Assembly (NCBI GenBank): GCA_030427085.1
Contig: JAUHXH010000002.1
Span: forward strand, 434,001-498,000
Origin: Gammaproteobacteria bacterium
GTDB lineage: Bacteria > Pseudomonadota > Gammaproteobacteria > Pseudomonadales > Halieaceae
Reading direction: 5' to 3'
DNA: 64,000 nt
Shown here: one piece after another, positions 51,914 to 61,288 of the stretch
How the letters are laid out: each line of letters starts with the position of its first letter
Numbering within the stretch: the first letter of the stretch is position 1
Made by a program: the position numbers and the translations under genes
The notes under the pieces: model-generated
Told to the model about the DNA's origin: nothing
The model's input: the letters and a program-made list of their open reading frames with translations, nothing else
Databases searched by the model: none

Positions 51914-53698
51914 ATGCAAGCTTGGTTTGGAATCGCCGTCGCTACGCTGCTGTTGGGGCTGGTTTTGCCTGTGCAGGCGGCACAGAAAGTGTCCCGCCCG
52001 AGCCACTACGAAGGCTTTGCCAGCGCGACGTACGACGGCCATGAAATGAGCTCGCGCTACATAGAAGTTCGCGACGGTACTCGCATTGCCATCGACATCT
52101 TCCGTCCCACCAAAGGGGGCGAACTGGCAACGGAAAAACTGCCGGTGCTGTGGATGCACACGCCTTACCATCGCCGCTTTTTCCAGAAAGGGTTGGCAGC
52201 GGAAAACTATCCGGGCAAAGCGCTGAAACTGGCCCGCTATGGTTACGTGGTGGCGATCGCGGATTTCCGTGGTCTGTTCGCCAGCTACGGCCGCAATGCG
52301 GGCTACAACCGCGGCGAATGGCAGCCCTGGGCGCGCTGGGATGCCTATGACATCACCGAATGGCTGGCCGAACAGCCGTGGAGTTCCGGCAAGGTGGGGA
52401 TGTGGGGCTGCTCTGCCACTGGCGGTAGCCAGATGCAGGCACTCACTACGGCGCCTACCTCGTTAAAAGCAGTATTCCCCTTGAGCTGTGAATGGGATGC
52501 CTACCCCTTTGCAGTTTTTGGCGGAATGTCGCCACCTGAAGGGATAAGTAGTCGTGTGCGCCGCGGTGGCAGCCGCGAAGCGCGAGACGCCAGCGCTGTA
52601 CCCGTAGATGGTCCCGCCGGGCCGGTGCTGCTGCAGGAAGCTATCGCCGAGCACGCCAACAATCTCGAAACTGCCGGCTACAGCCCACTGCGCGACAGCA
52701 TCGCCAGCGAGTTCGGCAGTCAGTGGTGGTTGGACAGCAGCCCCTATACCTATCAAGAGGCCATCGAGCGCTCCGGTATTGCCATCTACACGGCGGTAAA
52801 CCTCGACGAGGAAGGCCCGGGCTACGGCCCCTACTTCCTGTTCAACAACCTCAGCAATCCGCGCAAGCTCACCATCGGCCCCGCCACCCACTGTGACTGG
52901 ACCACGGTGATGGCAGACACCGGCTTCGACATTCTGGTGGAGGAGTTGCGCTTCTTCGACCGCTGGTTGAAAGGCATCGACAACGGGGTGATGGAAGAAG
53001 CCCCGGTTACTTATTACACCTACAACCTGGACAGCTCTGACATCGGGCTGCCCGGCTGGCAAACGGCGAAGGACTGGCCGCTACCGCAGCAGCAATTGCA
53101 AGCGTTCCCGCTGGCGCCCGGGGCTTTGAATCTGCCTGGTACGGACGAACCCGTGTCCGGCGCGATCGAGCACCCGGTAGATTACAGCGTCACCGCTGAT
53201 ACCTTCTGGGATCACGGGCTGCAATTCACCACCGGGCCGTTGGCGGAAGACGTACAGGTTACCGGTCATCCAGTACTGCGATTGTGGCTGGCCAGCACCG
53301 CTAACGACGCCGACGTAATCGCCCGCATCGATGACGTGGCGCCCGACGGCACCGCAACCTATTACACCGTAGAAGGGCGCTTGCGCGCTTCGCTCAGGGC
53401 CACCGAAGACGCGCCCTACAACAATCTGGGCCTGCCCTGGCATCCCTTCACCGCAGCATCGCAAGCGCCATTAGTGCCCGGTGAGCCGGTGTTGCTGGAA
53501 TTCGATTTGTACGTGATTTCCAACCTGTTCAAGGCCGGACATGAGATCCGCCTGACCCTGAATTTCTTCGATGAGCGCGCTACGCCGCGACTGCCAGAGC
53601 CCCCCGTGGTGTCGGTGTATCACGGCGGAAATCAACGCTCGGAACTGGTTCTTCCGATCATCCCTCGCGAGGAGACGCGAGTAGCGATGACGGAGTGA
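51914..53698 (+). CDS. CocE/NonD family hydrolase, exported
   Basis: 594-residue serine hydrolase of the X-Pro dipeptidyl-peptidase (S15)/CocE family. Signal peptide to about residue 23 (VLPVQAAQ). The alpha/beta-hydrolase core has PVLWMHTPYHRR and ADFRGLFASYG, and the nucleophile elbow MWGCSATGGSQMQAL. The C-terminal jelly-roll (PepX_C) starts near residue 390 (WDHGLQFTTGPL) and ends RSELVLPIIPRE. CocE-type enzymes cleave esters or amides (for example cocaine esterase, glutaryl acylase). ATG 51914 follows AGGAGGCA. Lies between the carboxylesterase and TonB-dependent receptor genes, consistent with stepwise hydrolysis outside the cell. Confidence 0.86.
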   Translation: MQAWFGIAVATLLLGLVLPVQAAQKVSRPSHYEGFASATYDGHEMSSRYIEVRDGTRIAIDIFRPTKGGELATEKLPVLWMHTPYHRRFFQKGLAAENYPGKALKLARYGYVVAIADFRGLFASYGRNAGYNRGEWQPWARWDAYDITEWLAEQPWSSGKVGMWGCSATGGSQMQALTTAPTSLKAVFPLSCEWDAYPFAVFGGMSPPEGISSRVRRGGSREARDASAVPVDGPAGPVLLQEAIAEHANNLETAGYSPLRDSIASEFGSQWWLDSSPYTYQEAIERSGIAIYTAVNLDEEGPGYGPYFLFNNLSNPRKLTIGPATHCDWTTVMADTGFDILVEELRFFDRWLKGIDNGVMEEAPVTYYTYNLDSSDIGLPGWQTAKDWPLPQQQLQAFPLAPGALNLPGTDEPVSGAIEHPVDYSVTADTFWDHGLQFTTGPLAEDVQVTGHPVLRLWLASTANDADVIARIDDVAPDGTATYYTVEGRLRASLRATEDAPYNNLGLPWHPFTAASQAPLVPGEPVLLEFDLYVISNLFKAGHEIRLTLNFFDERATPRLPEPPVVSVYHGGNQRSELVLPIIPREETRVAMTE

Positions 53699-53774
53699 AT
53701 ACCTGCCGGGGGAGGCCGGCAGGAGCGACATGACAATAACGATCACAACCATGCTTTACGCTAGAGGAACTACC

Positions 53775-56468
53775 ATGCATAACAAACTGCTTGCTACCGC
53801 TGTACGACTCGCGACCGTGGGTACTGTGTTGGCATCCGCCGCGGGCACAGCCCATGCGCAGATGCTGGAAGAAATCATCGTTACCGCCCAGAAACGGGCG
53901 GAGTCCATTCAGGACGTGCCGATTGCCATCTCTGCCTTCTCGCCCACCGATATGGACGAGCTGCAGATTGATACCGGTATCGACCTGCAGAATTACGTAC
54001 CCAATATGACCTACACCGGCACGGGTGATTACTCCATCCGCGGTGTGGGTGCCGCTGTTGGCGGTACCACGGGGGATGTGGGTGTCGGTATCCACCTGAA
54101 CAACGTTCCCATCATTGTGAACCGGACGACTACCGGCGAGCTGTTTGATCTTGAGCGGGTGGAAGTGTTGCGCGGCCCGCAGGGCACGCTCTATGGTCGG
54201 AACGCAACCGGTGGTGTGGTCAACTTCATTACCGCCAAGCCGGAATTTGATTCGTTCAGTGGCTCAGTATTCGCCGAGTACGGTTCTTACGACACCAACA
54301 AACTGTCTGGGCACGTCAATATTCCCGCCACAGACTGGTTGGCAATACGCCTGGCTGGTAGCTACCTGAGCCGCGAGGGTTACACGGAAAACGTAGCCAC
54401 GGGTAATGACGTGGACGGTCGCGATCTGTGGTCCGCGCGCCTGAGCGTTAAGTTCGCGCCCACGGAAAACCTTGAGTCTACCCTGGTGTGGGAGCGTACC
54501 TCCGAGGACGATACCCGCAACAACGGTACGCGTCGTTTGTGTATCAAAGACGAGGGCCCCACCATGATTGGCTCCACGCCGGTCACTAGTGAAGCCGCAC
54601 AGCTCTACCTCTCCCGCGGTTGTAGCACCGGCTCGGTATACGGGGCGGATGCTTTCCAGAACGTTAACAGCGTCGCTACCTTCGGTGGGCGTTATGCCTA
54701 CCTGCTCGGCCTGGTGCCGGGGGATACCTTCGCAGGGCAGACCCAGCCGCTGGAACCGCGGGAGGCCTCCTACTACCAGGATCCGGAATTCGTGATGGAT
54801 AACGATTTCGTGAGTTGGGATACGCAGTGGAACATGACGGACGAGCTGCAATTGAATTTGCTGTTGGGATGGGCGGAAGACACGCTCGATACTCGCACGG
54901 GCAGTCACGAAGCAGAGATTGGTTTTGCCGACACGCCGCTGACCCCTGGTGGTATCTACAACGATTTCCAGGGTGGCCCTGGTGCCGGTATTCGCACCCT
55001 TACCATGGACGACCGGCACACCGAGCAATACTCGGCTGAGCTGCGCTTGCAGTCGGATTTTGAAGGCCCGATCAACTTCAACCTCGGTGCGTTCTACTTC
55101 AACGTGGAGCGTCTGAACACCTTGTTTATCAGCACTAACTCCACGTCGCTGTTTGCGCGTGCCTCAGGTTTGCCGCTGTATTTCGATACCAACGCTGATC
55201 CCAAAATCACTGACTACGGCGGCCACCAGTACTTCGCTTCCCGTACCCCCTATGAATTGGACTCTCGCGCTCTGTTCGGTGAAGTCTATTGGGATTTTAA
55301 TGAGGAGATGAAGCTGACCGTTGGCCTGCGTTACACCGACGACCAAAAAGAAACCGACGTGGTACCGGTATTGCTGTTTGTGCCTGAAGGTGAAAACGGC
55401 CCGGGCACGCCGGGGCACCCGACCACAGGCCCCTCATCTATCCAGCAGCAGTCAGTGGACTTCCAGGAATGGACCGGTCGCATCGTGTTGGACTGGAGGC
55501 CCAACCTGTCGTTCACCGACGATACCCTGTTCTATGCGTCTGTTTCCTCCGGCTATAAATCAGGTGGCTTCAACTCGCCCGACGACCCCACCGACGGCCA
55601 GACCTTTACGCCCTACCAACCCGAGTACGTCAATGCCTTCGAAGTAGGCACCAAGAATGTGTTCGGTGACGGTCGCGCTATCGTCAACCTCAGTGCGTTC
55701 TACTACGACTATCAGGACTATCAGATCTCCTTCATCGAACAGTTCTCTGCACGCAACACCAACGTGGACGCCACTGTGTTCGGTGTTGAAATGGACGCGT
55801 CGGTGGAGCTGATCGACAACCTGGTGCTCAATGGCACCGTGGGCTGGCTGGACACGGAAATTCACGGCGGGAATTCCATTGATCCTTTCGATCGTATTCA
55901 GGGGCAGGAAGGCCTGACTTATCTGGTGTCTCCACAAAGTGGTTGTGTGGTTCCCACCGCCCAGTTGGAGCCGATGATCAATCTGATTAATGCGGGCATC
56001 GTACCCGCCTCGGTATTGGCCAATGCTTCTCCCGGTCCCGGTAACGACATCTGTGAAGGCGGTATACCTGGTATCGAGCCCTCTGCCGGGGTGGCGGCCA
56101 ACGTTGAAGGCAATGAGCTGCCCAATTCGCCGCCGCTGTCGTACGCCCTGGGTGCCAGCTACACCATGCAACTGGGCAGCGACTGGAACGCCATGCTGCG
56201 GGCCGATTACAGCTGGAAAGATGACTCCTATACCAGCCACTTCAATGGCGAAAGTTACGAGCTGAAAGCCTGGCAGAACGCCAATGTGTCGTTGATTTTC
56301 GACAACATCGACATGGGCGTGTCGGTTCAGCTTTTCGCCAAGAATGTGCTCAATGACGACGACACCGTGGTGGGCTATGACATCAGTGGACAAGGGCTGG
56401 GGCTGGTTCGCACCGCGACCCTGCTCGATCCGCGACTGTATGGCGTAAACGTCCGCTACACCTTCTAG
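53775..56468 (+). CDS. TonB-dependent outer-membrane receptor
   Basis: 897-residue outer-membrane transporter. Signal peptide ends at AHAQ. A TonB box-like LEEIIVTAQKRAESIQDVP and plug domain (IDLQNYVPNMTYTGTGDYSIRGVGAA; VEVLRGPQGTLYGRNATGGVVNFITAKP) precede the 22-stranded barrel. The last residues VRYTF end in the required aromatic. It likely imports the product of the two exported hydrolases. ATG 53775 with AGAGGA upstream; the longer frame to 53730 is not needed. A strong terminator follows, ending the operon. Confidence 0.93.
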   Translation: MHNKLLATAVRLATVGTVLASAAGTAHAQMLEEIIVTAQKRAESIQDVPIAISAFSPTDMDELQIDTGIDLQNYVPNMTYTGTGDYSIRGVGAAVGGTTGDVGVGIHLNNVPIIVNRTTTGELFDLERVEVLRGPQGTLYGRNATGGVVNFITAKPEFDSFSGSVFAEYGSYDTNKLSGHVNIPATDWLAIRLAGSYLSREGYTENVATGNDVDGRDLWSARLSVKFAPTENLESTLVWERTSEDDTRNNGTRRLCIKDEGPTMIGSTPVTSEAAQLYLSRGCSTGSVYGADAFQNVNSVATFGGRYAYLLGLVPGDTFAGQTQPLEPREASYYQDPEFVMDNDFVSWDTQWNMTDELQLNLLLGWAEDTLDTRTGSHEAEIGFADTPLTPGGIYNDFQGGPGAGIRTLTMDDRHTEQYSAELRLQSDFEGPINFNLGAFYFNVERLNTLFISTNSTSLFARASGLPLYFDTNADPKITDYGGHQYFASRTPYELDSRALFGEVYWDFNEEMKLTVGLRYTDDQKETDVVPVLLFVPEGENGPGTPGHPTTGPSSIQQQSVDFQEWTGRIVLDWRPNLSFTDDTLFYASVSSGYKSGGFNSPDDPTDGQTFTPYQPEYVNAFEVGTKNVFGDGRAIVNLSAFYYDYQDYQISFIEQFSARNTNVDATVFGVEMDASVELIDNLVLNGTVGWLDTEIHGGNSIDPFDRIQGQEGLTYLVSPQSGCVVPTAQLEPMINLINAGIVPASVLANASPGPGNDICEGGIPGIEPSAGVAANVEGNELPNSPPLSYALGASYTMQLGSDWNAMLRADYSWKDDSYTSHFNGESYELKAWQNANVSLIFDNIDMGVSVQLFAKNVLNDDDTVVGYDISGQGLGLVRTATLLDPRLYGVNVRYTF

Positions 56469-56519
56469 GAGGCGGCCGCCGCTGGTTTCTTGTGGGTAAT
56501 CAGCGGTGACTCCTGGCTT

Positions 56520-56554
56520 GGGCGCGCCCCGTTGTCTGCGGCGCGCCCTTTTTT
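56520..56554 (+). terminator. Rho-independent terminator after the TonB-dependent receptor gene
   Basis: 9-bp stem GGGCGCGCC / GGCGCGCCC (56520-56528 with 56540-56548), followed by six T. Confidence 0.92.
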
Positions 56555-56623
56555 GTTGCCCTGTCACCAGCGGCAGCTTCGCGGTAGGCTATGCGTTTTG
56601 TTGTATCGGAGCCTGCTTCCCTC

Positions 56624-58042
56624 ATGAAAATATTCCTTCCTCTAATGCTGGCACTACCGCTTTCCGCGACCGCGGCAGACGATGCCCTGTTGGACTACCT
56701 CGACCAGTCCGCTGACCAATACGCCGAGATGGCCCACGATATCTGGGAATACGCCGAGATGGGCTATCTCGAAACCCGCAGTTCGGCGCGGCTCAGCGAT
56801 GCGCTGGCGGCTGAGGGCTTCAGCATCGAAAAGGGGGTGGCGGATATTCCCACTGCTTTTGTTGCCACTTACGGCAGCGGTGAACCGGTCATTGCCATTC
56901 TGGCGGAAATGGATGCCCTGCCGGGTATCAGCCAGAGCGCGGCGCCGCAGCGGGAAGTGCGCGATGACGTGTCCTCCGGCCATGCCTGTGGCCATCACCT
57001 GTTTGGCGCGGGGTCGGTAGCCGCCGCGGTTGCGGTCAAGCGCTGGATGGAACAAAACAACGTCAAAGGCACATTGCGGGTGCTCGGCACGCCGGCAGAA
57101 GAGGGCGGTTCGGGCAAGGTTTACCTCGTCCGCGCTGGCTTGTTCGACGACGTGGACGTAGCCCTGCACTGGCATCCCTCGGATGCCAACGATGCCAACG
57201 CAGCTTCTTCTCTGGCCAATAAATCCGCCAAGTTCCGTTTTCGCGGCGTTGCCTCCCACGCGGCCGTTGCCCCTCAGCATGGCCGTTCGGCGCTGGACGG
57301 GGTTGAGGCGATGAACATGATGGTGAATATGCTGCGCGAGCACGTTCCCCAGGAAACGCGCATTCACTACGTGATCACCAGCGGTGGCTCCGCGCCCAAT
57401 GTGGTGCCGGAGTTTGCCGAGGTGTTCTACTACGTGCGTCACCCCAACGCGGGCACACTGGCCCAGCTCTGGGAGCGTGTTATAGCGACCGCCGAAGGCG
57501 CTGCGCTGGGCACCGGCACGCAAATGAACTATGAAGTCATCCACGGCAACCACAGTCTGCTGCCCAATGAAGCGCTGGCGCGAGCGATGCACGCCAACCT
57601 GACGCAAGTGGGTGGTGTGCAGTACAGCGCCGACGAGCGTGCCTACGCGAAGAAAATCTCCGCCACGCTGGGCAATGCCGCCAAACCGCTGGAAAGCGCG
57701 GAAGAAATTTTGCCCTTCGAACTGGAGCAGGGCATGGGTTCCACTGATGTGGGTGACGTGAGCTGGACGGTACCCACGGTAGGTCTGGGTACCGCCACCT
57801 GGGTGCCGGGCACCTCCGCCCACACCTGGCAGGCGATCGCCGCCGGCGGTATGTCAATCGGCCACAAGGGCATGATGGTGGCGGCGCGCACGCTGGCGCT
57901 GTCGATGGCGGAATTGTTTGAAGACGCCGAGTTACGCCAGCAAGCCAAAGACGAATTCGAACAACGTCGCGGCGAAGACTTCAAATACCGTGCGCTGTTG
58001 GGCGATCGCGAACCGCCGCTGGATTACCGGGTGGAAAACTAG
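56624..58042 (+). CDS. Exported M20-family amidohydrolase (AbgB-like)
   Basis: 472-residue peptidase M20D-type amidohydrolase. Signal peptide to about residue 18 (PLSATAA). The metal site has SSGHACGHHLFGAGSVAAAVAVK, PAEEGGSGKVYLVRAGLFD and ALHWHP, with conserved His, Asp/Glu and His in place. Similar to AbgB and hippurate/IAA-amino-acid hydrolases, which cleave N-acyl amino acids. ATG 56624 starts the signal peptide. Follows the receptor gene after a terminator, so it has its own promoter. Probable downstream step for the receptor's ligand, inferred only from position. Confidence 0.87.
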   Translation: MKIFLPLMLALPLSATAADDALLDYLDQSADQYAEMAHDIWEYAEMGYLETRSSARLSDALAAEGFSIEKGVADIPTAFVATYGSGEPVIAILAEMDALPGISQSAAPQREVRDDVSSGHACGHHLFGAGSVAAAVAVKRWMEQNNVKGTLRVLGTPAEEGGSGKVYLVRAGLFDDVDVALHWHPSDANDANAASSLANKSAKFRFRGVASHAAVAPQHGRSALDGVEAMNMMVNMLREHVPQETRIHYVITSGGSAPNVVPEFAEVFYYVRHPNAGTLAQLWERVIATAEGAALGTGTQMNYEVIHGNHSLLPNEALARAMHANLTQVGGVQYSADERAYAKKISATLGNAAKPLESAEEILPFELEQGMGSTDVGDVSWTVPTVGLGTATWVPGTSAHTWQAIAAGGMSIGHKGMMVAARTLALSMAELFEDAELRQQAKDEFEQRRGEDFKYRALLGDREPPLDYRVEN

Positions 58043-58049
58043 GCCGCTC

Positions 58050-58427
58050 CTACCAGCGGTTCGCCTTGCTGGCGAAATCGCGGCTATTGGCTTTTATCAC
58101 ACAGAAGCGCTGCCCGGTCGGTGCTTCCATCACGCACCAGCGTTCCATCTCCTTCACTTTGTGCGCGCCTAATTGTTCCAGGCGCGCCACTTCAGCGGCT
58201 ATGTCGTCGGTTTCTATGTCCAGATGGACGCGGCTTTGATGATCCACTGACTGCACCTCTATCTGCAGGTCGTCGTGATGGTCGATCAGGCGGATGTACT
58301 TTTCCTCGACTGGATCCTCGTAATGTTGTTCTGCAAGGCCCAGGGCCTGGCTCCAGAATTGTGCGGCCTGCTTAAGATTGTCGGTTTGGCAGTCGATGAT
58401 GAAACCGGCCAGTTTACTTTTGTGCAT
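58050..58427 (-). CDS. VOC family protein (glyoxalase-like)
   Basis: 125-residue protein of the vicinal oxygen chelate fold: paired beta-alpha-beta-beta-beta units. SKLAGFIIDCQTDNLKQAAQFWSQALGL is the classic opening. HLDIETDDIAAEVARLEQLGAHKVKE and ERWCVMEAPTGQRFCVIK form the second unit. Metal ligands vary in this family, and no function can be assigned. ATG 58427 with GGGAG upstream; GTG at 58433 is an alternative. Converges on the M20 gene with a seven-base gap. Confidence 0.8.
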   Translation of the reverse strand: MHKSKLAGFIIDCQTDNLKQAAQFWSQALGLAEQHYEDPVEEKYIRLIDHHDDLQIEVQSVDHQSRVHLDIETDDIAAEVARLEQLGAHKVKEMERWCVMEAPTGQRFCVIKANSRDFASKANRW

Positions 58428-58531
58428 GGGCACTGCTCCCTTGTTGGGTTACATACCGCGTTCTCCTGATTGTAGAACTAACCTACACTGGCTGAGTTAA
58501 ATCGTGCAGGAATCTAGAGGGTTATCGAACA

Positions 58532-60049
58532 ATGAACAACAACATGAATCGTCGTGGCTTTGTAAATACCAGCCTGTTGCTGGGCGCAAGTACCTTGCTG
58601 CCGAGCATCGGTTTTGCCGCCGCATCGGATGACCGCTACCCGGCTATTCGCAAGGCGGCCCTGGCCAACCGGGAATCCGACATCAAGCGGATTCAGGACT
58701 GGATCGCGCTGCCCTCCATTGCTGCTGAAGACCTGAATATGCCCGAGGGTGTGAAGTACATGCAGAATCTGGCGCTCGAAGCCGGATTCGACAGCGCCGA
58801 GATTGTCCCGACGGACGGTCATCCCGGTGTTTACGCGGTAATGGATAATGGCGCAGACCGGACTTTGGCGGTGTACTTCATGTACGACGTGAAGCAGTTT
58901 GATCCCGCCGAGTGGAGCTCGCCGCCGCTGGCGGGGAACATCGTCGACAAGGTCGGATTCGGGCGCGCCATCATGGGCCGCGGCGCGGTCAACCAGAAAG
59001 GGCCGGAGGCTACCTTCCTGGCGGCTTTGCACGCCATGCGCGATGCCGGGGTAAAGCCGCCAGTCAACCTGGTATTGGTGGCGGAAGGCGAGGAAGAAAT
59101 CGGCTCGCCACACTTTAACCAGATCGTGGCCAGGCCGGATATCACCCGCACCCTCAAGCAGGCTGAGGGTATTTTTATTCCGGCCAGCTGGCAGGACATC
59201 ACCGGTGCGGTCAATGTGAACCTGGGTTCCAAGGGGGTGGTGGAACTGGAACTCATCGCCAGTGGTGAGCGCTGGGGCCGCGGGCCGAAGCAGGACATTC
59301 ACTCCAGTTTGAAAGCCATGGTGGATTCGCCCGCATGGCGCCTGGTTCAGGCCCTGAACACGCTCGTTACCCCCGACGGCAATACCCCGGCCATCGACGA
59401 CTGGTTTGAAAACGTACGCCCGCTGAGCGCGCGTGAAAAACAGCTGATCGCCGAGGCGGCAAGCGCTGGCAACGAGGCGGCGCGCAAGGAGCAGTTGGGC
59501 GTGGCCCGATGGATAGACGATCTGCCCTACCAACAGGCGCTGGAACGCCTCGCCTCGCAACCCACCGTCAATATCGAGGGCCTGGTCGCGGGCTATACCG
59601 GCCCCGGTGGTAAAACCATTTTGCCCGGGCGCGCCACCGCCAAGCTGGATTTGCGCCTGGTACCCGACCAGACCCGCAAGGAAGCGGAGGCGAAGCTGCG
59701 GGCGCATCTGGACAAGCGCGGGTTCGCCGACATTGAAATGGTGATCGGCGGGGGCTACGACCCCACGGAAACTGACGAAAACAGCCGCCTGATTCAGGCG
59801 GAGTTAGCCACCTATCAACGTGCCGGCGTTGCGGCCACGCTCAACCCGCGCCTGGCCGGTTCCTGGCCCGGCGCCATGTTCACTGCGCCGCCTCTGTCAC
59901 TGCCGGCCGGGCATTTTGGGCTGGGCCACGGCGCCGGGGCCCATGCCCCGGACGAGTACTACGTGGTGGAATCTACCAACCCGAAGGTTTCCGGCATCAC
60001 CGAGGCCACCCTGGGTTATGTGGACCTGATGTACCAGATCGCAGGCTAA
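58532..60049 (+). CDS. Tat-exported M20-family-like hydrolase lacking expected zinc ligands
   Basis: 505-residue protein. The signal NRRGFVNTSLLLGASTLLPS is a twin-arginine type (RRGF), so it is folded before export. The domain is M20/dipeptidase-like: EGEEEIGSPHF (185-195) and the lid-like insert, and GRGAVNQKGPEATFLAALHAM. In the usual zinc site, GHYDV is here F-M-Y-D-V (Met117) and the D-D-K-G aspartate is Asn154 (VNQKG). So two of the common metal ligands are changed, while the catalytic Glu is retained. Either metal use differs or activity is lost. ATG 58532 after AGAGGG. Likely in the hydrolase island. Confidence 0.75.
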   Translation: MNNNMNRRGFVNTSLLLGASTLLPSIGFAAASDDRYPAIRKAALANRESDIKRIQDWIALPSIAAEDLNMPEGVKYMQNLALEAGFDSAEIVPTDGHPGVYAVMDNGADRTLAVYFMYDVKQFDPAEWSSPPLAGNIVDKVGFGRAIMGRGAVNQKGPEATFLAALHAMRDAGVKPPVNLVLVAEGEEEIGSPHFNQIVARPDITRTLKQAEGIFIPASWQDITGAVNVNLGSKGVVELELIASGERWGRGPKQDIHSSLKAMVDSPAWRLVQALNTLVTPDGNTPAIDDWFENVRPLSAREKQLIAEAASAGNEAARKEQLGVARWIDDLPYQQALERLASQPTVNIEGLVAGYTGPGGKTILPGRATAKLDLRLVPDQTRKEAEAKLRAHLDKRGFADIEMVIGGGYDPTETDENSRLIQAELATYQRAGVAATLNPRLAGSWPGAMFTAPPLSLPAGHFGLGHGAGAHAPDEYYVVESTNPKVSGITEATLGYVDLMYQIAG

Positions 60050-60055
60050 GCCGCG

Positions 60056-60688
60056 TCAGGGCGCATCCGGCTGGTTGTCGGGATGCGCCTTGGCAAACGC
60101 CGGCAGTTGTTCGCAACGGTTGGCAATCGCCACCACGGTGGGAAAGTCATCCAGCGGCACGTTAAAGCGGCGGGCGTTGTAGACCTGGGGCACCAGGCAC
60201 ACATCGGCCATGCTGAGGGACTGGCCCATGCAGTAGGGGCCGCTGCCGGCCAGTTGCCGTTCCAGGCCGCCAAAGCCGCGGTCGATCCAGTGGCAGTACC
60301 AGTGATGCACCTGTTCCTCGGTGGCGGCCAGTTCGCCGCGCAGGTACTGCAGGATGGAGATGTTGTTCAGGGGGTGGATGTCGCAGGCGATGTGGTTCAC
60401 CAGCGCGCGGGTATAAGCACGCTGCAAGGGCTCCAGCGGTAACAGCGGCGGATTGGGGTGAGTCTCTTCGAGCCACTCCAGCACGGCGACAGACTGACTG
60501 AGCACTATGCCGTCGTCCAACGCCAGTGCGGGCACCAGCCCCTGGGGGTTCTGCGCCAGATAGGCGGCGGATTTTTGTTCGGTGGTGAGCAGGTTGACGG
60601 GGATGTAGTCCCAGTCCAGACCTTTGTAATTGAGCGCGATACGCAGTCGATAGGCCGCGCTCGATCGGTAGTAGGAATACAGTTTCAC
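60056..60688 (-). CDS. maiA: Maleylacetoacetate isomerase
   Basis: 210-residue zeta-class glutathione transferase that isomerises maleylacetoacetate to fumarylacetoacetate in tyrosine/homogentisate breakdown. The signature is KLYSYYRSSAAYRLRIALNYKGL with the S-S-A-Y-R active-site serines, and NPQGLVPALALDDG and LSQSVAVLEWLEETHP complete the glutathione site. The helical domain carries ACDIHPLNNISILQYL. GTG 60688 with GGAG six bases upstream gives the standard start; the longer frame to 60772 is not needed. Divergent from MarR and the aromatic amino-acid hydroxylase. Confidence 0.92.
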   Translation of the reverse strand: MKLYSYYRSSAAYRLRIALNYKGLDWDYIPVNLLTTEQKSAAYLAQNPQGLVPALALDDGIVLSQSVAVLEWLEETHPNPPLLPLEPLQRAYTRALVNHIACDIHPLNNISILQYLRGELAATEEQVHHWYCHWIDRGFGGLERQLAGSGPYCMGQSLSMADVCLVPQVYNARRFNVPLDDFPTVVAIANRCEQLPAFAKAHPDNQPDAP

Positions 60689-60771
60689 GGTGGTCTCCAG
60701 CAACAATGCGTCCTTCAAGCCTAGGGCAGGCAGGGCCATTTGGGTAGTCGCCGATTTGTGTGAAAGTTGCA

Positions 60772-60799
60772 TCCGTAACCACTTTGGCGTAAATACGGA
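60772..60799. promoter_or_regulatory. Dyads between maiA and marR
   Basis: TCCGTA at 60772 pairs with TACGGA at 60794, and CGTA-AA-TACG at 60788-60797 is a short palindrome inside the second arm. They lie in the divergent region of maiA and the MarR regulator gene. They may be the MarR operator; short arms make this weak. Confidence 0.3.
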
Positions 60800-60827
60800 G
60801 GCAGAACTTTAAAGGTGCCCCTCTCCC

Positions 60828-61283
60828 ATGTCCGACAGTCTGAAACTTGCCACTTTCCTGCCCTATCGCTGCGTCAATCTGGCGGAGCGAGTCAGTCAGG
60901 CTCTGTCCCGAATTTATGTGCGACAGTTTGGCATCGACATTCCCCAATGGCGGATTCTCGCCACCCTGGCGGAGCACCGCTCGTTGCTGGCGCGGGACAT
61001 CGGGCGCATCACTCACATGGACAAGGTGCGGGTTTCGCGCGCAGTGAAGGCGCTGCAGGGCAGGGAATTGCTGTCACGCGAGGTGTCGCCCCAGGACAGT
61101 CGCGCTGCCATCCTCACCCTCACCCCGGAGGGGCGTGACCTGTACCAGCGCATCGCACCGCTGGCGCGGGAGTGGGAGCAGCGATTGCTGGAGCCACTGT
61201 CGCAGGAAGAACGGGAGATGTTGTTCGAAGTGTTTGGCAAGTTGGACCAGCGCATCGGGGAAATCGAGCAGGCCCAGGAGTAA
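60828..61283 (+). CDS. MarR-family transcriptional regulator
   Basis: 151-residue winged-helix regulator. The DNA-binding part is QWRILATLAEHRSLLARDIGRITHMDKVRVSRAVKALQGRELLSREVSPQDSRAAILTLTPEG (about residues 40-102), with the recognition helix KVRVSRAVKAL and the wing QDSRAAILTLT. Dimerising helices flank it. The stop is five bases before the hydroxylase start, so the two form an operon. A sensor of an aromatic catabolite is plausible, given the partner genes. Confidence 0.9.
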   Translation: MSDSLKLATFLPYRCVNLAERVSQALSRIYVRQFGIDIPQWRILATLAEHRSLLARDIGRITHMDKVRVSRAVKALQGRELLSREVSPQDSRAAILTLTPEGRDLYQRIAPLAREWEQRLLEPLSQEEREMLFEVFGKLDQRIGEIEQAQE

Positions 61284-61288
61284 CGCGC

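Noticed and set aside
56654-57823. 389-residue minus-strand open frame opposite the AbgB-like gene
   Set aside because: Antisense shadow; the plus-strand gene has a signal peptide and metal motifs.
58514-59707. 397-residue minus-strand open frame opposite the Tat M20-like gene
   Set aside because: Antisense shadow; no domain and poor start context.
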